Positions 46,704 through 57,082 of a stretch of 60,000 nucleotides of DNA are shown piece after piece. Positions within the stretch are counted from its first letter, which is position 1; every line of letters begins with the position of its first letter. The stretch lies in assembly GCF_008831285.2 (NCBI RefSeq), contig NC_045146.1:2136001-2196000 (forward strand). The letters are read 5' to 3'. The position numbers and the translations under genes are program-made. The stretch comes from Nymphaea colorata (Eukaryota > Streptophyta > Magnoliopsida > Nymphaeales > Nymphaeaceae). The notes under the pieces are model-generated. The model saw nothing but the letters and a program-made list of their open reading frames with translations, was not told the DNA's origin and ran no database searches.

Positions 46704-47044
46704 TGTTGGAGAATGAGAAGTCACAGCTGAAGCGGAAGATGCAAACGTTCACTTGAAGCAGCAGCAAGGGTCCCCTGTGGAAAAAACGACAAAAGCAAGA
46801 AGAAGGAGAAGAGGAAGAAGAAAAGGAAAAGCACACCTGAATAGGTTAGATTTTTGGGGTTTACTTCCAAGGGGCTTCTCACACATGCAGTTCTGAAGAG
46901 CTTGCTAGGAATATAAAGTCCAGCCCCTTAGGTTTTCCCTAAACCCTAGCTACGGTTCATTGGGAGATTTTTTAGGAGATCTTTTAGGAACAGTTTTAAA
47001 ATAAAATCTAGTACCGGATAGGGCTCAATGGCCACTATCCAACA
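46704..47044 (-). repeat. Copia-2 3' LTR
   Basis: 341 bp; pairs with 52843-53196. It lacks a 'tttgcagttactagatatccg' stretch present in the other LTR and has an extra 'agcttgct'. Confidence 0.9.
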
Positions 47045-47274
47045 TCTCTCACTTGGTCATGAGATCGCCAATTTGCTTCCACTCTATGTGGGTTTTCTTT
47101 ATTCAATTTGTTACGTGGCTTTTCATAATTGGCTTTTCCAACGTAACCTAAACCTTTTTCAAGGTTTACAGCGAGGTTTTCCATTCAATAGTTTTTCCTT
47201 CGCAACCTTTCAAATATATCTTAGCCCTATATGGGCTACATGTTTTGAAAACAAGTCTTCAGTTATACCTTTGG

Positions 47275-48884
47275 TTAAGGGATCAGCCACCATATCATTG
47301 ATAGGCAATAATCAACCGAGATTTCATTTTTCTCAATCATTTCATGAACGTAATGGTATTTCACCATTATATATTTACTCTTTGAGCTAACAGCTCCATT
47401 TTTTATAAGAGATATCGCTATCTGATTATCACAGTACAGTTGAACTGGTTCATGACCAAGATCGAATTTCAAGTCCTTCAAGAACCGATTTATCCAGACA
47501 GCAAAAGTTGTTGCAACGTTACATGCTACAAACTCTGCTTCCTGAGTGTGCTGAGCAACACATCCCTGTTTCTTATGAGACCAGGCTATCGCCCCACCTC
47601 CAAAGAGGAATACATAACTAGAAGTAGACTTACTATCGTCTTTGCATCTTGCAAAATCCGCAGCTGAATAGCCAACTAAGGTAAGCTCATCAGCTTGGTA
47701 GGACAATTTCAATCTTTTTGTTCCTTTAATATACCGAAAAATCCTTTTGACTGCTTCCCAATGAGGCCAACCAGGATTACTTTGATAACGACTCACTAGA
47801 CCGATAGGAAAACTTATGTAAGGTCTGGTACACAGCATTAGATACATTAGACTAACAACCGCTTGTGCATAGGAAACATTTAATTTTTGTTATCCTTCAC
47901 CCGGACAATCACTCCTGCTTAAGTTTGATCCTTTAGCTATAGGAGTCCCAATCAGTTTGCAGTCTAACATACGAAATTTCTTCAAGATATAATCAATATA
48001 TCATTCTTGGCTTAGACTCAGGATTCTTGAATTTCTATTTTGAGTGATTTTTATTCCTAATATGTAGGATGCTTTACTTAAGTCCTTCATTTCGAAGTTT
48101 TTGTTCAGCCAAGTCTTCGTTTTGACAATCATGGCGTTATCATTTTCTGTTAGTAATATGTCATCAACATATAATTATAGAATACAAAAAAGACTCCCAC
48201 TTTTCTAAACATATACACAAGTTGGTTTGCAACAAACCCAAGTTTTATAATTGCTTTGTGAAAAGCAAAATACCACGGTCCAGGAGACTGTTTCAGTCCA
48301 TACAACGATTTATTCAACTTGTACACTTTGTCTTCTTTTTCCTTGATGACATATCCCTGTAGTTGAGTCATATATATAGTTTCTTTCAACTCACCATTCA
48401 GAAAAGCAGTCTTCACATCTATCTGACAAATATCCAAGTCATAGATTGCGGCGATAGCCAAAATTATTCTGATTGATGCAAACTTTGCAACCGACGAATA
48501 GGTCTTTGAGTAATCAATTCATTTCTTTTGAGAAAAACCTTTCGTCACCAGTCTGACTTTGAATTTTTCGACTGATCCGTCAGCTTTATACTTCTTCCTC
48601 AGCACCCATTTACATCCAATGGGTTTTCTATCATTAGGAAGATCTACTAATTTTCAGACTTTATTCTTTTCTATGGATTCAATTTCTTCATCCATAGCAT
48701 TCACCCAATCCAACGATTCATGCGAGCTAATGGCTTCATCATATGTTAGATTGTCAGACATTTCGTCAATATCTGCTAAATAGCATAGCTCCTCTGCCAG
48801 ATATACATAATAATCATTCAAATATGAAGGATGAGCTCTATGTCTTTTATGACCGGATAACGTCTGAGATGATGAGGTATTCAT
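47275..48884 (-). pseudogene. Copia-2 RT and RNase H, multiply broken
   Basis: Fragments: 48884-48654 (before RT), 48461-48150 ('QIDVKTAFLNGELKE', 'KSLYGLKQ'), then RNase H 47847-47275 ('RYIKGTK', 'SKSTSSYVFLFG', 'YCDNQIAIS'). The YVDD region near 48165-48175 is disrupted ('YNYMLMTYY' in the surviving frame). It is homologous to Copia-1 along its whole length. Confidence 0.88.
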
Positions 48885-48889
48885 ATCAG

Positions 48890-49035
48890 TTGGTTCATCA
48901 CCTAACTGATCTTCATTCGGTTCATTTCCTGACTATTCCTCAGACGATTTCTGCTCAGTTGGTTCATTTCCAAATTGACCTCCAGTCGGTTCATTACCAG
49001 ACTGACCTCCAGTCGGTTCATTACCAGATTGTTCC
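48890..49035 (-). repeat. NEPT coding repeat in Copia-2
   Basis: About five 27-bp units ('SGNEPTGGQ' type) at the same place as the Copia-1 array. Confidence 0.85.
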
Positions 49036-50415
49036 TCTGAGTAAATCAGATCATCCAGTGTATCATTTCGATATTCCACTGCATCAAAATCTTTATTATT
49101 GAGTTCTTCTATCAACTCTACATCTCTACTTTCTATAAGTCCCATAGATGAATGATACAATTTGTAGCCCTTGGATCCTTTAAGATATCCAACAAATATA
49201 CATCTCACTGATCTGTTATCTAGTTTAACTAGTTTTGGATCTAAAATTTTTACGTGTGCTACAGATCCCAATCTCCTTAAATTTCTCAGATCTGGTTTTA
49301 CACCAGTCCATTTTTCATCAGGAGTGGTTGGGACTGCTTTGCAGTGCACTCGGTTTATTGTATATATAGTTGTTAACACAGCTTTTTCCCAAAAAAATTT
49401 TGGTAAATATGCTCCTGCCAACATGGATCTCACCATGTTCAAGAGAGTTCTATTACACCTCTCAGCCACACCATTTTGTTGTGGTGTCCTAGGCATTGTT
49501 TTTTGCCTATTAATTCTAAGGTCTTTGCAGTATTCGAGGAATTCACTATAAGTGTATTCTCCTCCTCGATCAGACCTTACAATTTTGATATTTCTTTCAA
49601 GTTGTCTCTCGACTTCAGATTTGTATTCCTTGAATTTTTCAAGTGCTTCTGATTTATGTCTAATTAAGTATATGTAACCAAATCTTGAGAAGTCGTCAAT
49701 AAACGTTATGAAGTATAATTTGCCACTATGAGTTTGGATTCTGAAAGTTCCACAGATATCAGCATGAATTATCTCCAATAGGTCAGTGGCCCGAATTACT
49801 TTATACAGAAATGGTTTTTTTGTCATTTTTCTGTGGTTTTCTTGTCATTTTTCTGTATACACATGACTCGCATTTTGCAAAATTATTTATATTTATATCA
49901 GGTATTAAACCTTGTTGTGCTAGAGTCTACATCTTTTTTATGCTTATATGGCTTGATCTTTCATGCCATAAGTTTACGTTCACACTCATTGCACAATCAA
50001 AATAAGCAGAACTGGAAGCTTCATTCATATCATTCAGTTTGAACACACCGTGTTCTTTTATAAATTTTCCACCAAACATGAACCTTTCATGTTTTCCCAC
50101 TGTTACTTTTCCTGGAATAAAACGTACTTCAAAACCTTTCCCAGTCAGTGCAGGAACAGACACTAGATTCCTCCTCATGAAAGGGACATACAAAACCTAG
50201 TTAAGTACAACACTTGTACCCCCAACATTTAGAGGATATGCCCCAATTCTCAAGACATCACAATAAGACTTGTTTCCCATATAGACCTTGTGGGTTCCCG
50301 GACTCAGATTTTTCATGTGGATCACTCCTTCTTTTGTCTTTGCAATGTGACGAGTAGTTCCCGAATCAACCCACCATCCAGTTAGATCTTCATCTGCAAA
50401 CAGACATTTTGACAT
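48933..50415 (-). pseudogene. Copia-2 protease and integrase, broken
   Basis: Pieces: 50415-50197 (protease motif 'WWVDSGTTRHIAKT'), 50193-49927 (pre-integrase) and 49826-48933 (integrase core with 'HADICGTF', 'VRSDRGGEYT', 'TPQQNGVAERCNR'). The catalytic Asp lost in Copia-1 is kept here. A small duplication ('cttgtcatttttctgt', 49816-49856) disrupts the region between the zinc finger and the core. Confidence 0.88.
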
Positions 50416-50427
50416 GACACAGATGTC

Positions 50428-51297
50428 TTATTTGTCAGAGTCCCCTTGAGGCTTCCTTTTGTTGTAGTTGCCTTGACCACTATTGTCTTCCGTATTTGAG
50501 AATTTTGTCCTGCAGTTCTTCCTTATATGTCCAGGCTTTCCGCATCTGTAGCATTTCACTACAGTTCCTTGAGATTTCTTAGTCCCTGCAAAATTGCCCT
50601 TGAACTTGCCATCGTTTCGATTTTTAAATTGTTTTGGTTTTACAGGCACATGACTACCAACAGGTTTTTCCTGGACTGTCATCAATTCTGCTCTATTTCT
50701 CTTGGTCAGACATTGTTGTTGTAGAGCTAACTGTATAGGAAGCTTTTCTAAAGTAAGATTATCAAATTGGACACTCATGGCAGTAACTGCCACATCCCAA
50801 GAAGGAGGTAGGTTGTTCAGGATTGTGCTGATCTGCATATTGTCAGATATGACATTCCTCACCACGGCTAAATCTTTAGTCATGACCAACATTTTATTAA
50901 CATGGTCCATTACGTTGTCAGACTCTTTCATCCTATAGAAATTGTACTGTTCTAATAGTAACTGTACGTGCATCGCAGTCATGGTATTGTATTTGGAAGA
51001 AGTAGTACCAAACATTTCCTTGACAGTTGGACAATCATCAAATACTCTGATCTGATCATCTTCCATGAAGGCTAACATGATGCTTTTAGCCATCAGATCA
51101 TCAGTGGTAAAGGACTGATGTGCCCTTTTTTCTTCATCTGTAGGTTTGTCTCCTAAAGTAGGAAAAGGCTGGTTGATCACATAAACGAGTCTTTCCAAAG
51201 TCAATACCAACATTATCCTATGCTTCCATGCATGAAAATTTGTCCCATTCAGTTTTTCAGTCTTAGCTAATTCAGAGGCTCTCACTCTTGATGTCAT
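50428..51297 (-). pseudogene. Copia-2 gag
   Basis: The 289-residue open frame starts at the ATG at 51297 with 'MTSRVRASELAKTEKLNG' and ends just after the CCHC knuckle (CYRCGKPGHIRKNC, about 50556-50515). It closely resembles the Copia-1 gag. A stop separates it from protease, where Copia-1 is open. Gag forms the virus-like particle that packages element RNA. Confidence 0.88.
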
Positions 51298-51772
51298 TTC
51301 TAAATTAATTTTCCAGGGCAGGTAAGGAACAATAAAGACAGGGAAAATATATCACAATGAATATCACATCAACAGATTTCACAATATTCTAAAATAATAT
51401 TTAAACAAGAAGACTTTAAATGAAAATTTAAAACATGTATATCTCCTCTAAGAGTTTATTTAAGAACCCTCTTTATGCACCTTTAATAAGCTTGAGGGTG
51501 CCTATTTGTAATTTTCCATAAAACACGGTTTTCCACTGAAATTATAAAATAATTTCTCAAGACCCTCTTCCTGCAATTTATAATAACTATGAAGGTACCC
51601 AAAAGCAATTTCTCATAAAATTTTTAGTTTTTAATGAAAATAACTTTCGCGAGCCTCTTTTTGAAGAGTTTTTTAGCAAAAATGTTGTGGTTTTAATTTC
51701 TACAAATTATGACAGTGTTTTTAAACATTTTGCTAATGAGGTGGACTAAATTTGTATTTTTCAAACTTCTAC

Positions 51773-52126
51773 TATAAATACCCCTTCGAACGATTTTTTC
51801 CTCATTTTTCCGCTCGACTCTCTCTCTCCTCTCGACTCTACGCTCCCCAAAACTTTCGCTCTGCTAGGGTTTGGCCGACCCTTGTTCTCCCTCCTCGCTA
51901 AGACTTAGCTCATCCCACCTCCGCCGCCACCGTTTCTGCCTCCGCCGTGCCTTCCCCGCTGCACCATTTCCGGCCATTTTCCGCCATTACCGCGAGGAGA
52001 TGCTCATTCCAATCAGAGAACGACCATAGCTTCTTTCGGTGAGCAGCAAGCAGATGAAAACCCCTCTGCCCGTTCTCAGAAAACCAGCACTCTGCTCCCT
52101 CTACTCATCCCTTCATCTGCCGGCAG
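51773..52126 (+). promoter_or_regulatory. Antisense promoter/5' leader-like module in the Copia-2 leader
   Basis: TATAAAT (51773-51779), a TTCCTCATTTT-like block, a CT-rich tract, GCTAGGGTTT (51863-51872), a possible donor GTGAGCAGC (52039) and a possible acceptor CCGGCAG (52126), in the same order as in Copia-1 at 16570-16947. Confidence 0.4.
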
Positions 52127-52830
52127 CCACTACTCCCGTAACTGAGAGGGCCACCGCCGGCCATGGTGGTGGCTGTTCCCCTTTTTTTTCTGTTTTTTTT
52201 TTTAATTACAAGAAAGGGAACAGGCGTCGGACAGCCCCTTCTTCTCCATGATGAAGGAGAGGAAGGGCCGCCGTCAGGCGTTCAGCAGGGAGAGTGTGCA
52301 GCCTTCCTTCTCTTTCGATTTCTCTTATCTTAGACAAAATAGAAAAAGAAAAGGACCTGCCCTTTCCTGTCGGTGAAGGCGTTCTTCACATGCTCGGTCG
52401 TTGAAAAAGAAAGAGATCGACAGAGAGAAAAAAAAAATCACAAAGTCCTTTGATTTATGTGTTCTCTGTCCAAACCCTCTTTATCTTTGTTTCTAATCCG
52501 GCATAGTATATGCAAACATCTGTCTACTGAAATTCATGTACAGAAATTGTTTCTAACTGAACTGTAAGTAACATGCTACATATCTTCAAGTTGATTTTTA
52601 ATTTAGCATGCTTCAATTGTTTTGCCTTGTGAACAGTAAGCTTTAGCCTACCACGCTTCATATGCGCCACATAGTTTTAATCTATGGTCTAGATGCTTGC
52701 ACACTCACGAAATATGATTCGAGGAACAACATAATGTATGTTTACGCATTCCCAGCGTGATACATACTTAGGCATTCACTAAGGGCATCACAGAAGTCTG
52801 AACGGACTTACTTGAGATCGATAACCCTAG

Positions 52831-52841
52831 CTCTGATACCA
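52831..52841 (-). other. Copia-2 primer binding site
   Basis: Minus strand TGGTATCAGAG, one base inside the 5' LTR, complementary to initiator tRNA-Met. Confidence 0.88.
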
Positions 52842-52842
52842 C

Positions 52843-53196
52843 TGTTGGAGAATGAGAAGTCACAGCTGAAGCGAAAGATGCAAGCGTTCACTTGAAGCAG
52901 CAGCAAGGGTCCCCTGTGGAAAAAACGGCAAAAGCAAGAAGAAGGAGAAGATGAAGAAGAAAAGGAAAAACACACTTGAATAGGTTAGATTTTTGGGGTT
53001 TACTTCCAAGGGGCTTCTCACACATGCAATTCTGGAGAGAGGAATATAAAGTCCAGCCCCTTAGGTTTTCCCCAAACCCTAGTTGTGGTTCCGTGGTAGA
53101 TTTTTTAAGAGATCTTTTAGGAACAGTTTTAAAATAAAATCTAGTAATTTGCAGTTACTAGATATCCGAATATGGCTCAATGGCCCCTATCCAACA
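52843..53196 (-). repeat. Copia-2 5' LTR
   Basis: 354 bp; pairs with 46704-47044; followed by the target duplication agatt. Confidence 0.9.
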
Positions 53197-53366
53197 AGAT
53201 TCACCTGAGCTTTCATAGTAAGCTCAAGCCAGACATTTAAGATCCTGCAGAATATATTTAGAATACCAACTGCTAATGTTGCAACTCCATAAATGGATGA
53301 GTATAAGCTGCTAGAGTAGACTTCGATGAATTAGTTATATTATGCCTATGAGCAATTATGCATGAG

Positions 53367-53678
53367 TTAATGCTTGAAAAAACAAGCATAGATTCTGCAG
53401 TTATACAGATCAATCCACAGACTAGGATTTGACACTTCCCTAAAACGACTGAAAGTGAACTCGAAGTAACTTTCTGAAGAGGAAGCTCCCAGCTGTGTTA
53501 TGATCAGAGAAAGAAGGTGCACTGAGAGGAGAGCGGCAGAAGCAAGTTTACCCCCATCTGCGAATAGAGCACCACGCCCCCTGAGGAAACAATCGACGGC
53601 ATTGTTGGCCACCACTCCTCCACTGCCGCCTGTCTCTCCTGCTCCGGTGCCCACCCGGTCCGAGCAGCAATTTCCCAT
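53367..53678 (-). pseudogene. BONZAI/copine-like first exon fragment
   Basis: On the minus strand the frame from 53678 begins MGNCCSD, a plant N-myristoylation start, then a Gly-rich stretch ('GAGETGGSGG') and 'NNAVDCFLRGRG'. This resembles the N-terminus of plant BONZAI copines, which are calcium-dependent phospholipid-binding proteins at the plasma membrane. After about residue 45 the likeness moves to another frame ('LYSQMGVNL', seen in the 53854-53504 frame), suggesting a frameshift near 53560. Upstream (53680-53860) is a CT/GA-rich leader, typical of a plant 5' UTR. No C2 or VWA domain exon is found to the left, where Copia-2 sits. It could also be another myristoylated protein, because MGNCCS starts are shared by several families. 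Confidence 0.4.
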
Positions 53679-53699
53679 CCTCCTCGACTCCCTACTACA

Positions 53700-54179
53700 C
53701 CCTCATTGCGACCACACGCACACACAGAGCGAGAGAGAGAAAGAGAGAGAGAGAGAAACCATCCTCTTCTCCGCCGAAAATTTTTACTCGCTCTTCTCCT
53801 CCTCTGCTCCGAACACCTTTCAAATCCGATGGACACGGAACTTGCTTTGCACAAACCTCTTATGTCCTTCAGGCTTCAACATAAAAGGAAACTAATTAAA
53901 GTCGAAATGATGTTGTACATCTTACCCAGCAATGCGTGAAGTTGTCGTAATTTCCCTCGATTGATTGATATCAGGCAGCAATAACGGAGAGAAATAAATA
54001 AAAGAGAAAGTGAGGGAGAGAAATAGATAAAAAGGAGGAGAGGGAGAGAGGGTGACTTACCATTTGGCTACAAGACAGTGACATATGTTGTTTCATGTCT
54101 ATATAAAGAGTGTACACTGAATTTGGACTATATTACCAATAAGTATGTTTACTTTAATACTCATTCATTACGTCTATCA
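53700..54179. other. Upstream of the copine-like exon
   Basis: A GA tract (53731-53757), a CT-rich pseudo-leader on the minus strand, then AT-rich sequence. No further gene. Confidence 0.4.
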
Positions 54180-54520
54180 TTATCTTGTATTCATAGTATT
54201 TGAGATAATGACATAAAGTTGTAGGAGATAATGACTAAGATATGAGTTAATATGTATGAAATAATAAAAAAAATAAGATAATGATAAAGGTATGAGATAA
54301 CACTAAACTTAACAAAGAGGTCTAAGATAATGATAATATGAGATAACATTAAATAGAAGTATGAGATAGTGCATATCAGATAACAAAAAATGTAAATGGA
54401 CGAGACACTGACAGATTTATGAAATAACGCTAAACATAAATATGAAATAATGAGTATGAGATAACAAAAGAAACATGAGATAAGGACGTAACGATAAACA
54501 TATAACAGATGACAAGTTTT
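54180..54520 (+). repeat. Irregular ATGAGATAA-type minisatellite
   Basis: Variants of 'atgagataa(t/c)' recur more than a dozen times with irregular spacing (for example 54283, 54329, 54361, 54457, 54474). Confidence 0.7.
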
Positions 54521-54739
54521 ATTTTTATCGGATTCTAAAATCTTATTTTTGCAGTTTCTTTTTTTCCTACAAAAAGTTTCTTTTCATATTAACCATAAGC
54601 ATTTGTTGTCATCATTGAAGTAGCCCATGAAAAATTCATACTAAGACATAGTGTGTATAATCAGCTTCACCGTGACAGGAGGAAGCAGCTCTACACATGC
54701 ACTTAAACATAAAAAAGTTTTAGAATTAATGTCCCTCAA

Positions 54740-55340
54740 CGAGAGCTACACCCGAAGTGAGTCGATTTCGAGCTGGCTGTCGATTTCGAGCTGAGCCAGC
54801 TCGAGCTTCGACTGGACTTAAAAAAAAAACTGGAGCTTGAATTGAACTAGAGTCAAGCTCTAAAGAATCGGCTCGAGCTCAACTCGACTATACAACATGG
54901 AGCTCCAACTCAACATGCTTAACCGTTTAACTCGTTTCTTTTAACCTATCTCATTTCTTTTAACCCGTTAAACTCTTCAAATTGTTAAACTTGTTAACTG
55001 ATTTAACTAATTCAACTATAATAAACCAGCCTTATGTAGCCGAGCAGAGCCGAGCTTAAACGAATTGAGTTCTTACAACTCAATCTCAACTCATTTAACA
55101 TTTCAAGAATAAATTCAAACTTGACCTCTACTTGTTCAAAAATGAGTTGGGCTCGAGTCGAGTTTTTTTAAACACATTGTTCAAAAATGAGTTGGGCTCG
55201 AGTCGAGTTTTTTTGAACTGTGTTTGAGTCGATAATTGGCTTGATTCGTTGTGCAACCCTACCCTCAGCTCAAAATTTGTGTCTCTGCGACTAATCAGCC
55301 CCCTCAATAGCCAACTCAAATAAGTTATGAGCACCTCCTT
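54740..55340. repeat. Repeat rich in gctcgag / gagtcgagc words
   Basis: Dense short motifs built on 'cgagctcga' in both orientations (54758-54900) are followed by a perfect-looking tandem duplication of about 60 bp with 'aaaatgagttgggctcgagt' (55139 and 55184). It looks like an old transposon end. No coding potential. Confidence 0.45.
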
Positions 55341-55574
55341 CTTGACAACACGTTTTTATGTGTGTGGGTTTGAGAGATAGAGAGAGGGGACATACATGTA
55401 CCCTTGTGTGCCCTGCCAGAGGAAGCGAAACAAGAGGAGTGCACATGGATTTTTGTTGGAGGGTGGGCCTCTCTAGCTTGCATTAAAAAATGAGTGAGAA
55501 GGGGGATGCATTTTGATGCCGTCCAATTTTAAATTGTAACTTGTAAAATTCTTCCATTCTCATGACCCGTGAGA

Positions 55575-55617
<43 letters not shown>

Positions 55618-55860
55618 ATTTGTCTTCTCTTATGCAGCAAGCGTTTTTCTCGACTGTTATTGGTCGTCCACATGGACCGCCCACGTATTTTAAATAAAAA
55701 AAATAAAGTTAAGATGTCTGGAGGGTGTGGGAAGGCGACTCAAGAAATGAGACATGTTTTATGTTAAATTGGAATATACGAACCTAGTATAAATTGGTGT
55801 TTCCCATACCACTTTGGGCCGGACAAATGCCTCCCTAGATTTCTGCTAAAAAATAATTTT
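55341..55860. other. Non-coding spacer with AT microsatellite
   Basis: No gene seen. An AT run with one interruption lies at 55575-55617. Confidence 0.6.
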
Positions 55861-56320
55861 AAACAAAGTATGAACATTCTAATATGTTTATAAATACTAG
55901 TTGAATGTAAACATGTTTAATTCAAGTTTTTTTTTGAAAAAATATTGATTTTTTTACAGTTCAACTTTTAACATTACAAAAGCCGTTCATTTTTCTGTCA
56001 TAAAAAAAAAAACTATTATACAGTCAAAAAATGAATTAGCATGTGTTTTCCAACAAAACATTCTTACTATCATTCCTATTGTAGTTTCCCAAAAAAATAA
56101 AGTTAAGGGGCCGGTCCGGTTTTTGCTCCTAACTAAGTGTTATGCTATTTAATAATTCCTCTCTTCAGATGGTCTTCAGATGTAATGTGCACTCTCATAT
56201 GAAAGGGCGGAAAAAATATGTGGTCATTATTTGGAATTGGATTTGGTACAAGATGGGTAATATTGCAACCTTATTCACTTACATTTTCATAACTAGGTTC
56301 CAGATGGGTGATCATAAATA
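55861..56320 (+). other. Distal upstream region of FT-D, duplicated at FT-A
   Basis: It is the inverted match of 7050-7600. Landmarks are 'gtgttttccaacaaaaca' and 'ccggtttttgctcctaacta'. Conservation of the same block beside two divergent genes suggests it was part of the duplicated unit. Confidence 0.55.
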
Positions 56321-56500
56321 TACAGGGGCAGAGCTTTTTTTTAAAAAAAAAAAGGCCGAATAGTATTTTCAAAATTTATACAGACGCCGAACAATATTTT
56401 TGAAAATCCTTACATAAGCGAAGTTAAAATTTTCTAAAAACATAAGCATAAATTTTATTTTTTCAAATTGTGACGAGGGCCATGGCCCCTGCCAACCCCC
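56321..56500 (+). repeat. Old MITE-like repeat
   Basis: It starts 'acaggggcagagct' and ends 'ggccatggcccctgccaac', like the repeat at 3041-3235. Confidence 0.4.
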
Positions 56501-56637
56501 TGTTCTCTCTATCTCTGTATATACATGAGGGTGAGCTGGTTACGTAACGGCATACACCGTGCACTTTTAAGAAAAGGCAAGTATATGTCACTAGACTACT
56601 TTTGGGGGTACTCGGCATGCACAAGAGCATGTCTCTG

Positions 56638-56643
56638 TATATA
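56638..56643 (+). promoter_or_regulatory. Ancestral TATA candidate of FT-D
   Basis: TATATA followed by the block 'gggatatttggtgtgaag' shared with the FT-A promoter. It now lies 440 bp from the ATG because of an insertion. Confidence 0.4.
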
Positions 56644-56686
56644 ACTAGGTTTGTACGTGAGGTTGTTGGGATATTTGGTGTGAAGC

Positions 56687-56926
56687 TGTCTTCGATGTGA
56701 ACTAGTTATATGCATATGTTGGGCGCATGAAATTTTGTGCGTCAATGTGTTTAATAACAAAAATACCCCCCCCCCCCCCCCCCAATTCACACTGAAAAGA
56801 AAAACTTTTTGTAAAGGCAAAATTGAAAATCGAAAAAATAAGAAGATTTATTTTTAAAAAGTTACTAAAATATCATATCTAAAGAGTATATAAGTTGCAT
56901 GGGCTCACTTCCCCCTGGATGACAAT
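56687..56926 (+). repeat. Insertion in the FT-D promoter/leader
   Basis: FT-A, FT-B and FT-C join 'aagc' to 'caactc' within about 40 bp; FT-D has about 240 bp of extra sequence. The insert contains an 18-base poly-C run (56766-56783), an A-rich core and a second TATA motif, TATATAA (56887-56893), 190 bp before the ATG. Similar sequence lies at 6705-6905. Confidence 0.55.
56766..56783. repeat. Poly-C run
   Basis: Eighteen consecutive C bases; prone to length error. Confidence 0.9.
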
Positions 56927-57082
56927 TGGGCAACTCAAGAATGTGAGGCAAGTCGTGGAAATTAAACAACACTGTGAGAACGTATCTAGAGAGCTTGAAT
57001 CCTCCTGCTTGTTGCTTCAGCTAATTTTGTGGGCCTTTTGTGGGCCTTGATATCACCCAACCTGTGGCAAACAGAGGCAGAA

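Larger units (their letters stand above)
46704..53196 (-). mobile_element. Copia-2: older full-length Copia element related to Copia-1
   Basis: 6.5 kb with LTRs of 341 and 354 bp (TGTTGG...CCAACA) and the 5-bp target duplication agatt at 46699-46703 and 53197-53201. Gene order, leader module and NEPT repeat match Copia-1, but the LTR pair shows many substitutions and several indels, and the coding region has many breaks, so it inserted much earlier. It lies beside the copine-like exon. Confidence 0.93.
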
